From CAIWTU01 sp963815135 (GTDB taxonomy: Bacteria > Desulfobacterota > Desulfuromonadia > Geobacterales > Geobacteraceae), in NCBI GenBank assembly GCA_963815135.1, contig CAWFFO010000011.1, positions 558,001-622,000 on the forward strand: DNA of 64,000 nucleotides, in the 5' to 3' direction. The position numbers and the translations under genes are program-made. This document shows, piece by piece, positions 42,668-54,236 of this stretch. The notes beneath the pieces were generated by a model. That model was given only the letters and a program-made list of their open reading frames with translations, did no database searches and had not been told where the DNA came from. How positions within the stretch are numbered: position 1 is the stretch's first letter; each line of letters opens with the position of its first letter.

Positions 42668-44486
42668 ATGTCTTTTTTACCTGTTTCAAAAAAGGAAATG
42701 AATGAACGCGGATGGTCGTCGCTTGATGTAATATTTGTCAGTGGTGATGCCTATGTTGATCATCCATCATTTGGGGTTCCGCTTCTTGCGCGCCTGCTTG
42801 AGGCTAATGGTTTTCGCGTTGGAATAATTTCTCAACCTGATTGGAAGTCCAAAGAAGCCTTCACTGTGCTTGGCAAGCCTGAGCTCTTTTTTGCTGTTTC
42901 AGCTGGGGCTATGGATTCAATGGTCGCACATTACACATCTGCGAGAAAGCTACGCTCCGATGATGCGTATACCCCCGGTAATCAACATGGCGCTCGTCCT
43001 AACCGGGCTACGATAGCATATACTTCGGGTATCAAACAGGCTTACAAAGGCATTCCTGTCGTGATTGGCGGTATAGAAGCAAGTCTGCGGCGCTTTGCCC
43101 ATTATGATTATTGGGAAGACAAGGTTCGTCGGTCACTACTTTTCGACTCAAAAGCGGATATGCTGATTTACGGAATGGGAGAACATCCCATTCTTGAACT
43201 GGCTGTTCGATTGCAACGGGGTGAGAATTTTTCCGACATACGAAATATCAGAGGAACTGCGCTTATTTGCAACCGCCTTTTCGGATTATCGGATGAAGAT
43301 GACAGGCATATTGTGGAAATACCTTCTTTCGAGTCAGTTGCAGAAAATAAGGTCAAATATGCCGAGGCGTTTCAAGCTGGTTTCACAGGAATTGAATCCG
43401 TATTGTTCTGCAACGATAGTTCAGCTTCATGGTGACCGTTATCTCTATTGCAACCCTCCTTCTTTTCCTTTGTCAGAAGAAGAGTTGGATGTTCTCTATG
43501 TGCTTCCATTCGAGAAAGGTCCCCATCCTTCGTACAAGGAAACCATCCCGGCGTATGAGCAGATTAAGACATCAATAACTTCACATCGAGGTTGTTTTGG
43601 TGGTTGTTCATTCTGTGCGATTGCCCAGCATCAAGGCAAAATTATTCAATCACGCAGCGATAAATCAGTAATTCTCGAGATAGAAAAACTTACGAAATAT
43701 CCGTGGTTCAAGGGTAGCGTGAGCGATGTCGGTGGTCCAACCGCAAATATGTATGGTCTTTCTTGTGGGAAGTCTGCACAGATGTGGAACTGTCGCCGTA
43801 CGAGCTGTCTGTACCCGGTTATATGCCGGCATTTAAATGCCTCAAGCAAGAGAGCTACTGCTTTGCTTCGAAGAGTGCGGGCAATAAAAGGGGTAAAACA
43901 TGTTTTTGTTTCATCAGGAGTACGATATGATATGCAAGATAAGCAAAAGGATTATTTTGCGGAACTCTTTGCACATCATGTCGGGGGTCTTCTAAAAGTT
44001 GCTCCCGAGCATCTTGTTGACAGAGTGACGGCGATAATGCGCAAACCTGGACAAAAGTCTTTTGAAGAATTTCTAGCAAATTTTAAGCAAGAAAGTAGTC
44101 GTCTCGGGAAAAAACAGTACGTCATCCCTTATCTGATTTCCGGCCACCCGGGCTGTACGCTTTCGGACATGGTGGATCTTGCACTGATGCTTAAAGGGGT
44201 CGGCTTGAAAGTCCAGCAGGTTCAGGATTTCACCCCGACTCCAGGCACCCTTTCAACATGTATGTATTATACTGGTCTTGACCCTTTTACCGGACTTAAT
44301 GTTTATATACCTCAGGGTGAAAAGGAAAAAAAATTGCAAAAAGCGTTGCTTCTCTGGCATCTTCCGGAACACCGGAAAGATGTTTTGCTTGCGCTTAGAC
44401 AGTGCCACCGGGAAGATGATGCGCAAGCACTACTAGGTGTTGTGAAGCCAGCAAAAAGAGAAAAATATCCCAGTAGCAAGCATTAA
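42668..44486 (+). pseudogene. ygiQ: YgiQ-family radical SAM protein, frameshifted
   Basis: The first frame (42668-43435) encodes MSFLPVSKKEMNERGWSSLD and GGIEASLRRFAHYDYWEDK; the second frame continues from about 43370 with SQELNPYCSATIVQLHGDRY, the CFGGCSFC cluster motif and ISGHPGCTLSDMVDLALM to the stop at 44486. Together they give a normal YgiQ of about 600 residues with one single-base change near 43370 (in a GCGTTTCAAGCTGG context). YgiQ is dispensable, so this may be a real mutation, but the nearby run of indels in essential genes makes a sequence error equally likely. Its exact role is unknown. Confidence 0.85.
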
Positions 44487-44595
44487 ATTCGATGGTTTAG
44501 AAAAGGACTGCATTCAGTTGAGCAAATATTAAATATTACATTTTTGTGGTTGGGTAAGAATTTTTATTGTGTGATATTTTATTTGCAAAAAAACC

Positions 44596-44624
44596 TTGAC
44601 ATAATTCAGAGACTAATCTATATA
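44596..44624 (+). promoter_or_regulatory. Strong promoter of the tRNA-tuf operon
   Basis: TTGACA (44596-44601), a 17-base spacer and TATATA (44619-44624), about 60 bases before the first tRNA. This is close to the consensus. Confidence 0.85.
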
Positions 44625-44682
44625 AAGAACTTCGCGTTTTTTTCGAACTAGAGAAAAATTCATTTCTCAAATAGCAAAATAA

Positions 44683-44758
44683 GCTGGCGTAGCTCAATTG
44701 GTAGAGCAGCTGACTTGTAATCAGCAGGTTGCGGGTTCGAGTCCCATCGCCAGCTCCA
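44683..44758 (+). tRNA. tRNA-Thr (anticodon TGT)
   Basis: 76 bases including encoded CCA. Acceptor GCTGGCG pairs with CGCCAGC; the anticodon stem-loop reads GCTGA-CTTGTAA-TCAGC with TGT; the T-arm has GGTTCGAGTCC. Confidence 0.97.
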
Positions 44759-44787
44759 TAAAAGCAGTAACTGGCTGATCTTCGTCT

Positions 44788-44873
44788 GGAGGGATTCCCG
44801 AGTGGCCAAAGGGAACAGACTGTAAATCTGTCGTCGGACGACTTCGGAGGTTCGAATCCTCCTCCCTCCACCA
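44788..44873 (+). tRNA. tRNA-Tyr (anticodon GTA)
   Basis: 86 bases with a long class II variable arm and encoded CCA. Acceptor GGAGGGA pairs with TCCCTCC; the anticodon loop is CTGTAAA with GTA. Confidence 0.97.
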
Positions 44874-44987
44874 TAAAAAACTGCGGAAGATTCATGCTGC
44901 GATGCGTGTGTCAGGAGACTTGATGTCGCTTGGACTGGAAGTTACTGAAGCATGCAGTTTTCACAAAATCTTCGTATGGCTGAATTG

Positions 44988-45064
44988 GCGGGAGTAGCTC
45001 AGTTGGCTAGAGCATCAGCCTTCCAAGCTGAGGGTCGCGGGTTCGAGTCCCGTTTCCCGCTCCA
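44988..45064 (+). tRNA. tRNA-Gly (anticodon TCC)
   Basis: 77 bases with encoded CCA. Acceptor GCGGGAG pairs with TTCCCGC; the anticodon loop CTTCCAA gives TCC; T-arm GGGTTCGAGTCCC. Confidence 0.97.
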
Positions 45065-45076
45065 ATTTTCCAGCAA

Positions 45077-45152
<76 letters not shown>

Positions 45153-45217
45153 TTTTACTTCAATTACCAAGATAAAGCGTCATCTAACATTTTGGTGAAA
45201 CCCGGGAGGAATCCTAT

Positions 45218-46409
<1,192 letters not shown>

Positions 46410-46471
46410 ACCGTGATCGAGGGGGCGGTTGTGTCAGGACTGCCCCCAACGTTGCAAAAAGGAGATATAAA

Positions 46472-46621
46472 ATGAGAGACATAATCACCCTTGCCTGCTC
46501 AGAGTGTAAGCAAAGAAATTACACGACAACCAAAAATAAGAAAAACACCCCGCAAAAACTTGAGTTCAAGAAGTATTGCCGTTTCTGCCGGACGCACACT
46601 CCTCATAAGGAAACTAAGTAA
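46472..46621 (+). CDS. rpmG: 50S ribosomal protein L33
   Basis: The 49-residue protein reads MRDIITLACSECKQRNYTTT, then KNKKNTPQKLEFKKYCRFCR. It has two CxxC pairs (CSEC and CRFC) and so is the zinc-binding form. AAGGAG precedes the ATG. Its position between tuf and tRNA-Trp/secE is conserved. Confidence 0.95.
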   Translation: MRDIITLACSECKQRNYTTTKNKKNTPQKLEFKKYCRFCRTHTPHKETK

Positions 46622-46656
46622 CAGGTAAGGTCATTGTACGGCAGTGATCTTTATGC

Positions 46657-46733
46657 AGGCCAGTAGCTCTAACGGCTAGAGCACCGGTCTCCAAAACCGG
46701 GTGTTGGGGGTTCGAATCCCTCCTGGCCTGCCA
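46657..46733 (+). tRNA. tRNA-Trp (anticodon CCA)
   Basis: 77 bases with encoded CCA. Acceptor AGGCCAG pairs with CTGGCCT; the anticodon stem-loop CCGGT-CTCCAAA-ACCGG gives CCA; T-arm GGGTTCGAATCCC. Confidence 0.97.
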
Positions 46734-46786
46734 ATTTATAATTATTAAATATTTGGGGAGATATTCTCTAGGGTGAGGTATTAACG

Positions 46787-46957
46787 GTGTTGGCCAAAAC
46801 TAAAATTTATCTTAATGAAGTGAAAGCAGAGCTTGAAAAGGTCACATGGCCTACCCGCAAGGAAACAATATCGACCACATGGGTAGTGATAGTGATTATA
46901 CTGTTAATATCCCTTTACCTTGGGGTATGTGATTTTGTCCTTAAACAAACTCATTAG
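46787..46957 (+). CDS. secE: Preprotein translocase subunit SecE
   Basis: The 56-residue inner-membrane protein begins with GTG at 46787 and reads KIYLNEVKAELEKVTWPTRK, the SecE signature, followed by a single transmembrane helix (WVVIVIILLISLYLGVCDFV). It stabilises SecY in the translocon. nusG follows 29 bases later, the standard secE-nusG pair. Confidence 0.95.
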   Translation: MLAKTKIYLNEVKAELEKVTWPTRKETISTTWVVIVIILLISLYLGVCDFVLKQTH

Positions 46958-46986
46958 AGTTATACTGCCATTAAAGGATTTATTTG

Positions 46987-47526
46987 ATGTCAAAAAAATG
47001 GTACGGCGTTCATACCTATTCAGGTTTTGAAAATAAAGTTAGGCTTTCCCTTCTTGAGACGAATAAAGAATTCTGGGTCTTGAGGAATTTTTTGGAGATG
47101 TGCTTATCCCCTCGGAGACGGTGGTTGAGTTGAAAAAGGGTGAAAGAAGAACATCGTCGAGAAAATTCTTTCCCGGATATATACTTATAAACATGGAACT
47201 TAATGATGAGACCTGGCATGCTGTCAAGGAAACATCAAAAGTTACCGGTTTTGTCGGTGGGAATAATCCGGTCCCGATACCCGATGAAGAAGTATTGAAA
47301 ATTACCCGGACGAATGGAGGAGGGAGCTGAAAAGCCTCGACCTAAAGTGCTTTTTGAGGTTGGTGAAACAGTCAGGGTTATGGATGGGCCTTTTCTGAAC
47401 TTTTCCGGTATTGTCGAGGATGTGAAGCCGGACAAGGGAAAATTGCGGGTCATGGTAAGCATTTTCGGACGTGCAACGCCGGTTGAACTTGAATTTATGC
47501 AGGTTGAGAAAAGCGAAGCAGAATAA
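46987..47526 (+). CDS. nusG: Transcription termination/antitermination factor NusG (three indels)
   Basis: The gene is complete in length (540 bases) but read in three frames: MSKKWYGVHTYSGFENKVRL, then SETVVELKKGERRTSSRKFF with PGYILINMELNDETWHAVKE, then FEVGETVRVMDGPFLNFSGI with its KOW motif. Three extra bases, near 47059, 47075 (GGGT for GGT) and 47311, fully explain this. NusG binds RNA polymerase and couples it to Rho and the ribosome, so the gene cannot be dead. Confidence 0.92.
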
Positions 47527-47600
47527 TAATGGCCCTGCTGTCTGTGAAGTATGGGCGAATAGAGCAATAATCGTTTGATGATAATATAAGGAGTAAATAA

Positions 47601-48027
47601 ATGGCAAAGAAAATTACAGGGTATATCAAGCTGCAGATCCCGGCCGGCAAAGCAAATCCATCTCCCCCGATCGGTCCGGCGCTTGGGTCAGCATGGCGTT
47701 AACATAATGGAATTCTGCAAGGCTTTCAACGCCAAGACTCAGGCTGATGAAGGGACTATCACCCCGGTTGTGATAACGGTTTATGCGGACAGGTCTTTCA
47801 CTTTTATCACGAAAACTCCGCCCGGCTCCGGTGCTGATTAAAGAAGGCAATGGGGATCGAAAAGCGGATCCAGTGTTCCCAACAAGAACAAGGTCGGCAA
47901 ACTGACCAAGGACCAGGTTGCGGAAATAGCCAGAAAAAAAATGCCTGATCTCAATGCTGCGAGTCTTGAGGCGGCCATGAGCACCATCGAAGGAACCGCC
48001 CGCAGCATGGGTGTTGAGATAGTTTAA
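47601..48027 (+). CDS. rplK: 50S ribosomal protein L11 (four indels)
   Basis: Frames read in order give [29 protein letters not shown], then [33 protein letters not shown] and finally [20 protein letters not shown] to the stop. Four extra bases (near 47686, 47832, 47842 and 47861) account for 427 instead of 423 bases. L11 forms the GTPase-associated centre and is essential for normal growth. Confidence 0.9.
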
Positions 48028-48047
48028 GGATTGAGAGGGGTGACTAA

Positions 48048-48752
48048 ATGTCCAAAACTGGTAAAAAACATAAAGAAGCCGTTGCCAAGGTGGACGATCC
48101 AAGAATTATCCCCTGAATGAAGCGCTTGAGCTTGTCAAATGCAGCTTCATTTGCCAAATTTGATGAGACTGTTGATGTTGCCGTCCGTCTCGGTGTTGAT
48201 CCGCGCCACGCAGACCAGATGGTTCGCGGCGCTGTAGTTCTGCCGAACGGACTTGGAAGGACGTCGGGTTCTGGTCTTCGCCAAAGGCGAAAAAGAAAAG
48301 GAAGCACGCGACGCCGGTGCGGATTATGTTGGTGCGGAAGATCTTGTCGCCAAGATCCAGGAAGGCTGGTTTGATTTCGATACCGCCATTGCGACTCCCG
48401 ACATGATGGGTGTGGTCGGCAAGATCGGCAAGCTGCTCGGACCCACGTGGACTTATGCCGAATCCGAAAGTCGGAACTGTAACCTTTGATCTCGCCCGTG
48501 CGGTTAAGGAATCCAAATCGGGTAAGGTCGAGTTCAGGGTTGAGAAGGCCGGGATCATTCATGCCCCGGTCGGCAAGGTTTCATTTGAAGAGGACAAACT
48601 CGAGAGAAAATATTCTCGCTCTTGGTCGATGCCCTGATGAAGGCAAAGCCATCGGCTGCCAAGGGGACCTATGTCAAGAAAATAGCACTTTCATCAACCA
48701 TGGGTCCCGGCGTTCATTCTTGTATACGTCGGATGTTGCATCTCAGGTTTAA
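48048..48752 (+). CDS. rplA: 50S ribosomal protein L1 (multiple indels)
   Basis: The start MSKTGKKHKEAVAKVD and the pieces KFDETVDVAVRLGVDPRHAD, DMMGVVGKIGKLLGP, VGTVTFDLARAVKESKSGKV and the C-terminus SDVASQV cover a full 234-residue L1 in at least three frames. I see shifts near 48090, 48140, 48250, 48445, 48600 and 48632. L1 binds its own mRNA and 23S rRNA. Confidence 0.88.
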
Positions 48753-48759
48753 TACATAG

Positions 48760-48910
48760 TTATAAAAAGCCAAAGTCAAAGACAGCAGGTGCCTGTGCGG
48801 TGATAGTGCTTAATAATCAGGCCTGCCGAGACTGAGGTTCGTTGAAGGAAATAAGCTATTCCTGCCAGCTCCTGACTTTGGCAGGGTCATCGACCCTTAT
48901 ACCAAAAGAA
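48760..48910 (+). promoter_or_regulatory. L10 ribosomal protein leader
   Basis: The 170-base gap between rplA and rplJ holds a structured segment with CCTGCCGAGACTGAGG, which resembles the L10(L12)4 autoregulatory leader found upstream of rplJ in many bacteria. It ends just before the AGGAGG site. The consensus was judged by eye. Confidence 0.5.
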
Positions 48911-48923
48911 AGGAGGAATGCAC

Positions 48924-49453
48924 TTGAATAAAGACAGCAAACAGCAGATAGTTGCGGAGCTGCACGACAAGCTGGGTAAAGCGCAAAGGCAGTTTTTCTG
49001 GCCGATTTCCGCGGCATGAACGTAGGCAAAGCAACCGAACTTAAGAAATGAACTGCGTAAAGCGTCTGTCGAGTACAAGGTTGTCAAAAACACCCTGCTC
49101 GAATTGCTTCGCGTGAAACCGATAAACTGTCGTTACAAGCCTACATTATACCGGTCCGACTGCGGTTGCTCTGAGCTATGACGATCCTGTCGCCGCAGCA
49201 AAGGTTCTATCAAGTTTTGCCAAGGAACAGCAGGCAACATTCAAACTCAAAGCCGCTGTTCTCATCTGGTAAACCTATTACTGTAGCCGACATACAGTCT
49301 CTGGCTGATCTTCCAAGTCGCGAAGTGCTTCATGGCGAAACTGCTCGGGACGCTCCAGGCTCCGGCTGCCAATTTTGTCGGCGTTCTGGCTGCGGTGCCG
49401 GGAAGTTTTGTCCGTGCGCTCGCTGCAATCAAAAGTACAAAAAGAAAGCATAA
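48924..49453 (+). CDS. rplJ: 50S ribosomal protein L10 (multiple indels)
   Basis: The TTG at 48924, 8 bases after AGGAGG, starts NKDSKQQIVAELHDKLGKA. Further pieces in other frames give the L10 sequence (RGMNVGKATEL, VEYKVVKNTLLEL, TAVALSYDDPVAAAKVL, KPITVADIQSLADLPSREVL, AAVPGSFVRALAAIK) to TAA at 49451-49453. At least five single-base changes are needed. L10 anchors the L7/L12 stalk. Confidence 0.88.
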
Positions 49454-49501
49454 TTAGAATACAAACATCTAGATCTACAATTTACATGGAGGATTAGCGC
49501 A

Positions 49502-49879
49502 ATGGCAATCACTAAAGCTGAAGTAGTTAGTTTTATCGAAAATATGACGGTACTTGAACTCTCCGAGCTGGTTAAGGAGCTGGAGGAGAAGTTCGGTGTT
49601 TCGGCTGCTGCTCCCGTTGCCGTAGCTGCTGCTGCTGCTCCTGCTGCCGCTGAGGCTGCTGAAGAGCAGACTGAATTTGATGTTATCCTGAAAGCCGCCG
49701 GTGCCAACAAAATCGGTGTTATCAAGGTTGTTCGCGCTCTGACCAGCCTTGGCCTCAAGGAAGCCAAAGACCTGGTTGACGGTGCTCCCCAGCCTGTCAA
49801 AACTGCGGTTTCCAAAGAAGAAGCCGAGACAGCCAAAAAACAGCTTGTCGAAGCTGGCGCCGAAGTTGAAGTCAAATAA
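49502..49879 (+). CDS. rplL: 50S ribosomal protein L7/L12
   Basis: The 125-residue acidic stalk protein is intact: N-terminal dimer domain MAITKAEVVSFIENMTVLEL, an Ala-rich hinge, and the C-terminal domain EFDVILKAAGANKIGVIKVV with GLKEAKDLVDGAP. It recruits translational GTPases. Its frame is the only unbroken one between secE and rpsL. Confidence 0.97.
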   Translation: MAITKAEVVSFIENMTVLELSELVKELEEKFGVSAAAPVAVAAAAAPAAAEAAEEQTEFDVILKAAGANKIGVIKVVRALTSLGLKEAKDLVDGAPQPVKTAVSKEEAETAKKQLVEAGAEVEVK

Positions 49880-49904
49880 AGTATTTCCTGACACATCCCA
49901 TTAT

Positions 49905-49944
49905 AGCCAAGGTCGCGGGCGCGGCCTTGGCTGTTCTATTTTAG
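49905..49944 (+). terminator. Attenuator hairpin between rplL and rpoB
   Basis: AGCCAAGG (49905-49912) and CCTTGGCT (49925-49932) enclose a GC-rich inner stem and are followed by TTCTATTTTAG. A partial terminator here that lowers rpoBC relative to rplJL is well known in other bacteria. Confidence 0.7.
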
Positions 49945-50045
49945 TTTGAACTGCCCACATTAGCGTCCAATCCTGCCGTAATTAGAATAAAGCAATGATC
50001 CCTAAGACTGGGTGTGTGCCTGTCGCATTCGCCAAAGGAGAACAT

Positions 50046-53000
50046 ATGGCTTATTCAATTGCGAATAACCCCCTTCTGCGTAAGAACTTCGCCAAAATCA
50101 AGAAAATCATCGATATCCCCAATCTGATAGATATTCAGAAGAATTCCTATAAGAGATTCCTCCAGATAGACGTCCCCGTCGAAGTCGAGAAAGAACTTCG
50201 GGCTTGAGGCCGTTTTTAAAAGCGTATTCCCCATTAAGGATTTCAGCGAAACTGCATCTCTCGAATATGTTACCTATTCGCTCGGAACATCCAAAATATG
50301 ACGTTGTCGAATGTCATCAGAGGGGAATGACTTTTGCCGCTCCCATGAAGGTCAAGGTTCGTCTGGTTGTCTGGGACGTTAAAAGGAGACCGGTGCACGA
50401 ACAGTTCGCGATATAAAGGAGCAGGAAGTCTATTTCGGTGAAATTCCGCTCATGACAGAAAATGGTACTTTTATCATAAATGGTACTGAACGGGTAATTG
50501 TCAGTCAGTTGCATCGTTCGCCCGGTGTGTTTTACGATCACGATAAGGGCAAAACTCATTCAAGCGGCAAAGTTTTATTTTCCGCAAGGATTATTCCATA
50601 TCGTGGATCATGGCTTGATCTTGAGTTTGATCATAAAGATATTCTTTATGTTCGTATAGACAGAAGACGAAAGATGCCCGCAACTGTTTTGTTGAAGGCT
50701 CTCGGTTACACAACTGAAGAATTATTGAACTATTATTATAAAAGTGAAGAGATTTTCTGCGGAGAGAGTCTTTACAAAACGGCTGATCCAGAACTGCTGC
50801 TGAACCAAAAAGCGCATTTTGACATAACAGATCAGCAAACTGGTGAGGTTATACTCAAGTCAAATAGGAAATTTACTAAGGCTGCCATAAGAAAAATGGC
50901 AGAGCATGACATAAAGAGCATACCTATTACAGAGGAGGAAGTGGCTGGAAAGATTTCTTCTCACGATATAGTTGACCCTGCAACGGGTGAGGTTCTTGTA
51001 GAGTGCAATGAAGAGATAACACAGAGTAAGTTCGAAGAAATCAGGGGAAGAGGTATTTCTTCGTTTAAAGTCCTGTTTATTGATAACCAACATGTCACAT
51101 CTTCTTTCCGTGACACATTGATTATCGATAAGATTGCTTCATCTGATGAAGCTCTAATTGAAATATACAGGAGAGTACGACCAGGAGATCCTCCGACTTT
51201 GAAGAGTGCCCAGGCTCTTTTCGAAAACCTTTTTTTCAATCCTGATCGATATGATCTCTCGGCGGTCGGACGCCTCAAGTTAAACCACAAAGTTGGAGTA
51301 AATGTTTCTCTAGATTGTCAAACGCTTACCAAAGAAGATGTTCTCGAGGTAGTACGCTATCTTATCGAGCTTAAAAACGGAAAGGGAAATATTGATGATA
51401 TAGACCATCTTGGCAACAGACGAGTCCGTGCAGTTGGTGAGTTACTTGAAAATCAGTACCGTATTGGGCTTGTTAGGATGGAACGTGCAATCAAGGAGCG
51501 CATGAGTCTTCAGGAAGTAGAAAACCTCATGCCCCATGACTTGATAAATTCTAAGCCAGTATCAGCGGTTGTAAAAGAATTTTTCGGGTCTTCACAACTT
51601 TCTCAATTTATGGATCAGACAAATCCGCTGTCTGAAGTAACGCACAAAAGGCGTCTTTCAGCTTTGGGACCTGGTGGCCTAACTCGTGAGAGAGCGGGAT
51701 TTGAAGTCCGTGACGTGCATCCAACACATTATGGCAGGGTATGTCCGATTGAAACACCGGAAGGTCCCAATATCGGACTCATAGCTTCCCTTTCTACCTA
51801 CGCTCGAATCAATCAGCATGGCTTTGTTGAGACGCCATATCGTATTGTCAAAGAAGGACAAGTCACTGACGAAGTTAGGTTTTTTTCCGCTCTTGAAGAA
51901 GAAGGACATGCCATTTCTCAGGCAGACGCTATTGTGGATGAGAACGGACGCTTCGTATCTGATTATGTATCAGCACGTAGAGGCGGTGAATTCATTCTTG
52001 TAGGCAGAGATGAAGTAGATCTGATGGATGTTTCTCCTCTCCAACTTGTTTCTGTTGCGGCCTCTCTAATTCCATTTCTTGAAAACGACGACGCTAACCG
52101 CGCTTTGATGGGTTCAAACATGCAACGTCAGGCAGTTCCGCTTCTGCGGGCGGACTCTCCGCTTGTTGGAACTGGCATGGAACGAGTTGTTGCCAGGGAT
52201 TCAGGCGTTTCTGTCGTAGCACGACATAACGGGATTGTTGAGTCTGTCGATGCTTCTCGAATTGTTATAAAGATTGACGAAGGTGAATATGATGAGACCG
52301 GAACCGGAGTCGATATTTACAATTTAATTAAGTTTGCACGCTCAAACCAGAATACATGTATAAACCAGAGGCCTGTGGTCAAGGTCGGAGATAATGTTAA
52401 ACGTGGCGATGTTATAGCTGATGGACCATCAACAGAGATGGGAGAACTTGCCTTAGGACAGAATATACTTGTTGCTTTCATGCCTTGGGGTGGTTACAAC
52501 TTCGAAGATTCGATTCTCATATCTGAAAAACTTGTCAAAGATGATCGATATACTTCCATACATATCGAAGAATTTGAATGCGTGGCACGAGACACGAAGT
52601 TGGGCAAAGAAGAAATTACATCCGATATACCAAATCTTGGAGAGGAAACTCTTAAAGATCTTGATGAATCAGGTATTATTCGTATTGGAGCGGAAGTTAA
52701 GCCCGGCGATATTCTGGTCGGAAAAATAACACCCAAAGGTGAAACACAACTTTCACCCGAAGAAAAGCTTCTTAGAGCAATTTTTGGGGAAAAAGCCGGT
52801 GATGTTAGGGATACTTCTCTGAGGGTTCCCCCGGGAGTCGAAGGGACGGTAATAGGTGCAAAGATTTTTTCCAGGAAAGGATCTGATAAGGACACCCGTA
52901 CAGAAAGCATTGAGCGTGCTGAGGAAGATAAATTACGCAAGGATGAGCAGGATGAAATAAACATTATAAAGAGTTCAGCTGTTAGCAAACTGAAAAGACT

Positions 53001-54156
53001 GATTATTGACAAAACAGCCGCTGTCTCTTTGGAAGACAGAATGGGTAAGGTGATTCTGGCCAAGGGTGAAAAGATTACGGATGAAATCCTAACTTCCATT
53101 CCCCTTGATAGATGGGATGAAATTTCTATTGAAAACGGCCAGGAAGCAGACGAAAAAATATCTCAGATTCTTGCTACGTTGCAACAGCGTATTGACATCA
53201 TAAGATTTGTATTTGATGACAAGATACAAAAATTGAAAAGAGGGGATGATCTTCCCCCTGGAGTTATAAAAATGGTGAAGGTCTATGTTGCCATCAAGCG
53301 TAAACTCCAGGTTGGGGACAAAATGGCTGGGCGCCACGGAAACAAGGGTGTTGTATCGCGTATTCTGCCCGAAGAAGATATGCCTTACATGGATGATGGC
53401 AGGCCAGTGGAGATCGTTCTTAACCCGCTAGGTGTTCCTTCCCGTATGAACGTCGGTCAGATACTTGAGACTCATCTCGGTTGGGCTGCGAAAGGGATCG
53501 GTTGGCAGATTGAGGAGATGCTGTCTAAGAAGGTTCAGTCATCTATGATCAAATCTTATCTTAAGGAAGTATATAGTGACGGAGAGATGGACAAGTTTCT
53601 TTCAACCCTTGATGATGAGGAACTGTTTACGATAGCAAACCGGCTGAAGAGAGGTATTCCGATGGCTTCACCGGTGTTTGAAGGTGCTTCGGAATCCCAG
53701 ATAAAGGAACTGATGCACAAGACAGGGCTCTTCCAGTCTGGCCAGGTCACTCTCTATGACGGCAAGTCAGGCGAGGCTTTTAAGGAAAAAGTTACCGTTG
53801 GCGTTATGTATGTACTCAAGTTGCATCATCTCGTTGATGACAAGATACATGCTCGTTCAATTGGGCCATACAGTCTGGTAACTCAACAGCCTCTTGGAGG
53901 AAAAGCTCAATTCGGAGGTCAACGTCTAGGAGAAATGGAAGTCTGGGCAATGGAGGCTTATGGTGCTGCTTATGCGCTGCAGGAATTTCTTACAGTGAAG
54001 TCAGACGATGTGGCAGGCCGTACAAGGATGTATGAAGCTATCGCAAAAGGAAAACACACCCTTGAACCTGGGTTGCCTGAATCTTTCAATGTTCTTATAA
54101 AAGAACTTCAATCATTGTGTCTTGATGTTGAATTATTAGAGACGGAAGAAGATTGA
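50046..54156 (+). CDS. rpoB: RNA polymerase beta subunit (frameshifts in first 400 bases)
   Basis: The start MAYSIANNPLLRKNFAKIKK follows AAGGAG. Shifts near 50196, 50290 and 50385 break the N-terminus; from 50452 a single frame runs 1234 residues to the stop. The rifampicin region (SQFMDQTNPLSEVTHKRRLS, GPGGLTRERAGFEVRDVHPT), VCPIETPEGPNIGLI and the C-terminal GKAQFGGQRLGEMEVWA are intact. Total length of about 1370 residues fits this lineage. It forms the catalytic core with RpoC. Confidence 0.96.
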
Positions 54157-54236
54157 CCTGGTTTAAGTCGTGATGTTCATGAATTCAACATTAATAGTTA
54201 AAAACAAAAATACTCCTCAAATAAGGAGGATCTAAA

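Noticed and set aside
46416..46446. GGGGGC/GCCCCC hairpin between tuf1 and rpmG as a terminator
   Set aside because: No T run follows and the downstream genes appear to be in the same transcription unit; it may be a processing site at most.
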